The translations under genes and the position numbers were made by a program. Below the pieces are notes generated by a model. That model saw nothing but the letters and a program-made list of their open reading frames with translations, did not search any database and was not told the origin of the DNA. Shown piece by piece: positions 5,757 to 7,986 of a stretch of 7,986 bases of DNA. Within the stretch, counting starts at the first letter, position 1. Each line of letters starts with the position of its first letter. The DNA is taken from the NCBI GenBank assembly GCA_900320035.1, contig ONQU01000074.1, positions 1-7,986 of the forward strand, written 5' to 3'. This DNA is from an uncultured Rhodospirillaceae bacterium. GTDB taxonomy: Bacteria > Pseudomonadota > Alphaproteobacteria > RF32 > CAG-239.

Positions 5757-6869
5757 ATGAAACGGATTTTTTTAGTGCGACACGGGGAGACAGAATATAA
5801 TGCGCGCGGCATCTGCCAAGGGCAATTGCTTGATGTCGGTCTTAATGAGCGTGGGCGCGAGCAGGCACAAAATTTGGCCGCTATGTTGCAAGAAAAAAAT
5901 ATCGGAGCTATTTACAGCAGTCCGCTGAAGCGGGCACGGCAAACCGCTGACATTATTGCCCAAAGCCTAAATTTACCGGTTAACGAACATCCGCAATTAG
6001 TTGAAGGAAATTTTGGGGCAGCTGATGGGACATCGATGGATATTGTGCGAACATGGTCAACGTATCCGCTTTGGATTAATCCGGATCCGAAATATGATGA
6101 TGTGCACTATGCAAACGGCGAAAGCAAACGGCAGATTCGTGCGCGCGTTTTAGCGGCACTCAATGAAATTTGCACGCATGAAAAGGCCGAAAATATTTTG
6201 ATTGTAGCGCACAGCGCCATTGTGCGCTTTTTAAGTTGGGCAATCGGGCAATATATTCAGCAAGTTCCCAACGGTGCGGTTTTTGAGTTTATTTTTGAAA
6301 ATGGAGCATTGTTGCCAGCGCGGCCTGAGAAACTGCTTCTACTTTCGTGCTGCGCGCCATGCTCATGTGCGGTGATTAAAACATTGGCCGAGGCTAAGCG
6401 CAATTTTGCGGTTGTTTTTTATAATCCTAATATTCGTCCTTATGCGGAATATCTTAAGCGCCGAGATGAAAATGAACGCGTTTGTCGCTTATATGGTGTT
6501 GACTTTGTTGAACTTGAGTATGATAATGAGCGGTGGTGTGTTTTAACTAAAGGCTTAGAAAATGAGCCGGAACGCGGCAAGCGATGCTCGGTATGCTTTG
6601 AAATGCGCCTAAAGCGGGCGATGGAATATGCTCTTGCCAACGGATATACCGCGGTAGCTTCGGTGCTTGGCGTTTCACGATGGAAAAATTTGGCACAGGT
6701 TGATGCTGCGGCACATGATGCTTCGGCTGCTACCGGTTGTTTATACATTAATGTTGAGGGGCGTAAAAACGGTATGCAGGAATTGCGTGCCGAACTGATT
6801 AAAGAGCTGAACTTATATAATCAAATTTATTGTGGCTGCAAACCGCAGAATAAAATAGGAGAAAATTAA
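5757..6869 (+). CDS. Histidine phosphatase - QueH (epoxyqueuosine reductase) fusion protein
   Basis: 370 aa from ATG 5757 (MKRIFLVRHGET), the usual start of a histidine phosphatase; the frame extends to TTG 5727 but nothing supports that. ATG 5754 is equally possible, and the Shine-Dalgarno is weak (AAGA). Domain 1 (1-187) is a phosphoglycerate-mutase-like phosphatase with catalytic H9 in LVRHGET, R59 in SSPLKRARQT, E83 in the VEGNFG block, and second histidine H152 in IVAHSA. Domain 2 (191-362) is QueH (DUF208), which reduces epoxyqueuosine to queuosine at position 34 of GUN-anticodon tRNAs. It shows SCCAPC (C198, C199, C202), YNPNIRP (222-228), KGLENEPERGKRCSVCF (265-281, with C277, C280) and YCGC (C359, C361), the family's metal-binding cysteines. 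Both domains look complete and are joined by only a few residues. The phosphatase substrate is unknown. TAA overlaps the next gene's ATG, and AGGAGA (6857-6862) serves that gene. Confidence 0.9.
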   Translation: MKRIFLVRHGETEYNARGICQGQLLDVGLNERGREQAQNLAAMLQEKNIGAIYSSPLKRARQTADIIAQSLNLPVNEHPQLVEGNFGAADGTSMDIVRTWSTYPLWINPDPKYDDVHYANGESKRQIRARVLAALNEICTHEKAENILIVAHSAIVRFLSWAIGQYIQQVPNGAVFEFIFENGALLPARPEKLLLLSCCAPCSCAVIKTLAEAKRNFAVVFYNPNIRPYAEYLKRRDENERVCRLYGVDFVELEYDNERWCVLTKGLENEPERGKRCSVCFEMRLKRAMEYALANGYTAVASVLGVSRWKNLAQVDAAAHDASAATGCLYINVEGRKNGMQELRAELIKELNLYNQIYCGCKPQNKIGEN

Positions 6870-7849
6870 TGGAAAAAATTATACCAAGCAAACTGCAAAA
6901 AGGTGATAAAGTGATGGTTGTTGCGCCATCGCGCGGTTTAAAATTGATTGGTCAGGATTGTCGGCAAATTGCTGAAGAACGGTTGCGGCAAATGGGGTTG
7001 GAGGTTGTTTTTGCGCCGAATACCATTGATGAAAATTGGGACGCTGTCGGCAGTTGGAAAGCAACAGCGCGTGCCGCTGATTTAATGACGGCGTTTGCCG
7101 ATAAAACGGTGAAAGCCATATTTACTGTTATCGGTGGTTTTAATTCCAACCAAATATTGCCGCTTTTGGATTTTGATATTATTCGCGCCAACCCGAAAAT
7201 TTTCTGCGGTTTTTCCGATATCACAGCGTTGCATGCCGCAATTAATGCTAAGACCGGTTTAGAAACCTACTACGGTCCGCATTACAGTTCGATTGGTATG
7301 AAGCACGGCTGTGAGTATACACTCGATTATTTGCAAAAAATGCTGTTTAGTGATGCTCCGGTAGAGATAAATCCGTCAGCTGAATGGAGCGATGATTTAT
7401 GGTTTATTGACCAAGAAAAACGCACGTTTATGCCAAATGACGGTTTTTGGAATATTCACAATGGCAAGGCCTCAGGAACAATTGTCGGCGGTAATTTGTG
7501 CACGTTTAATTTGTTATTAGGTACGGACATGCGGCCGGCATTTAAGCAAGATACCATTTTAATGGTTGAAGATGATGCCGGAAGTTCAGCCGCTGTTTTT
7601 GATCGCAATTTGCAAGCACTTTGTTATCAGCCGGATTTTAAAAATGTCAAAGGCTTGGTTATCGGTCGTTTTCAGAAGGATTCGCAGATTAATAGGGAAG
7701 CTTTGGAGTTGATCATTAACAATAAGCCGGAACTTAAAAATATACCGGTGTTGGCTAATGTGGATTACGGGCACGCTACGCCGATTATAACCATTCCGCT
7801 GGGTGGTCGGGCAACGCTTGATAACGGCAAATTAACCTTGGAAAAATAA
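6869..7849 (+). CDS. S66-family serine peptidase (MccF / LD-carboxypeptidase-like)
   Basis: A complete 326-aa protein, between E. coli LdcA (about 304) and MccF (about 344). The S66 Ser-Glu-His triad is visible: S116 in CGFSDIT (113-119), E234 in LMVEDD (231-236), and H302 in DYGHATP (299-305). Other family blocks are KGDKVMVVAPS (11-21), IGGFNSNQILPLLD (88-101), YYGPHYSSIG (134-143) and GGNLCTFNLLLGT (207-219). LdcA trims D-Ala from muropeptide tetrapeptides during cell-wall recycling; MccF cleaves processed microcin C and related aminoacyl-nucleotides. The YYGPHYSS block and length lean towards the MccF-like branch, but the substrate cannot be settled by eye. No signal peptide is seen, so it acts in the cytoplasm. 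The ATG overlaps the stop of the phosphatase-QueH gene by one base behind a good AGGAGA, which implies co-transcription and probable translational coupling. Confidence 0.92.
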   Translation: MEKIIPSKLQKGDKVMVVAPSRGLKLIGQDCRQIAEERLRQMGLEVVFAPNTIDENWDAVGSWKATARAADLMTAFADKTVKAIFTVIGGFNSNQILPLLDFDIIRANPKIFCGFSDITALHAAINAKTGLETYYGPHYSSIGMKHGCEYTLDYLQKMLFSDAPVEINPSAEWSDDLWFIDQEKRTFMPNDGFWNIHNGKASGTIVGGNLCTFNLLLGTDMRPAFKQDTILMVEDDAGSSAAVFDRNLQALCYQPDFKNVKGLVIGRFQKDSQINREALELIINNKPELKNIPVLANVDYGHATPIITIPLGGRATLDNGKLTLEK

Positions 7850-7888
7850 CATAAGCATAGCGATATATGGGTTGAAAAGGATATTTAG

Positions 7889-7926
7889 AACGCTATTTAA
7901 TAAAAAATTAAAAAATCGTTATTTTT
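7889..7926 (+). terminator. Weak AT-rich hairpin after the operon
   Basis: AACG (7889-7892) pairs with CGTT (7917-7920), and TTTAAT (7896-7901) pairs with ATTAAA (7907-7912) around a 5-nt loop, followed by ATTTTT (7921-7926). The internal mismatches and AT content make it a weak intrinsic terminator at best. Confidence 0.3.
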
Positions 7927-7930
7927 GCTA

Positions 7931-7958
7931 TTGACAGCGGCAAAAACTTATGTATATT
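7931..7958 (+). promoter_or_regulatory. Strong sigma70-type promoter for a gene beyond the right edge
   Basis: The consensus -35 TTGACA (7931-7936), a 16-bp spacer and TATATT (7953-7958) preceded by TG make the best promoter in the window. Initiation would fall near 7965. No gene starts in the remaining 20 bases, so its target lies outside. The quality of the match suggests a highly expressed product, possibly an RNA gene. Confidence 0.65.
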
Positions 7959-7986
7959 ACAAGCCATTGCTTTATGTTTAAATGAA

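Overview
The window looks like a chromosomal segment of a low-GC (roughly 40% by eye) alphaproteobacterium. The best lineage clue is UvrA. Its first cysteine module reads CPVSGFTI where gammaproteobacteria have CPxCG, a variant I recall from alphaproteobacterial UvrA. No plasmid, phage, transposase, rRNA, tRNA or CRISPR feature was seen, so the assignment rests mostly on one protein and is only moderately firm. All functions below are from reading the sequence, with no database search.

Left part (1-3798): a leftward gene for a LivJ-type periplasmic substrate-binding protein, cut by the window edge, is divergent from a complete uvrA (excision-repair damage sensor, 939 aa). Their 95-bp spacer holds a good sigma70-type promoter for uvrA and no recognisable LexA box.

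Middle part (3801-5640), all leftward and accessory in character: a 77-aa Xre-like helix-turn-helix protein ends 2 bp from uvrA. Upstream of it is a 541-bp gene-free stretch packed with inverted repeats. The part nearest the regulator can fold into a compact three-way junction whose closing stem covers the regulator's Shine-Dalgarno. Further out are a long imperfect palindrome, a pair of near-identical 16-mers about 300 bp apart, and a run of GTCAT-associated hairpins resembling degenerate REP-type elements. Next come a DUF805-like membrane protein, a strong intrinsic terminator, and a 126-codon open frame with no convincing start, probably the remnant of a larger protein.

Right part (5757-7849), rightward: a two-gene operon. 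The first gene is one uninterrupted frame coding for a histidine-phosphatase domain fused directly to a complete QueH (DUF208) epoxyqueuosine reductase domain. The second overlaps it by one base and encodes an MccF/LdcA-like S66 serine peptidase. A weak AT-rich hairpin and then a strong orphan promoter (TTGACA-16-TATATT) close the window and drive something beyond the right edge.

The two points most worth pursuing are the phosphatase-QueH fusion and the structured leader of the small regulator.
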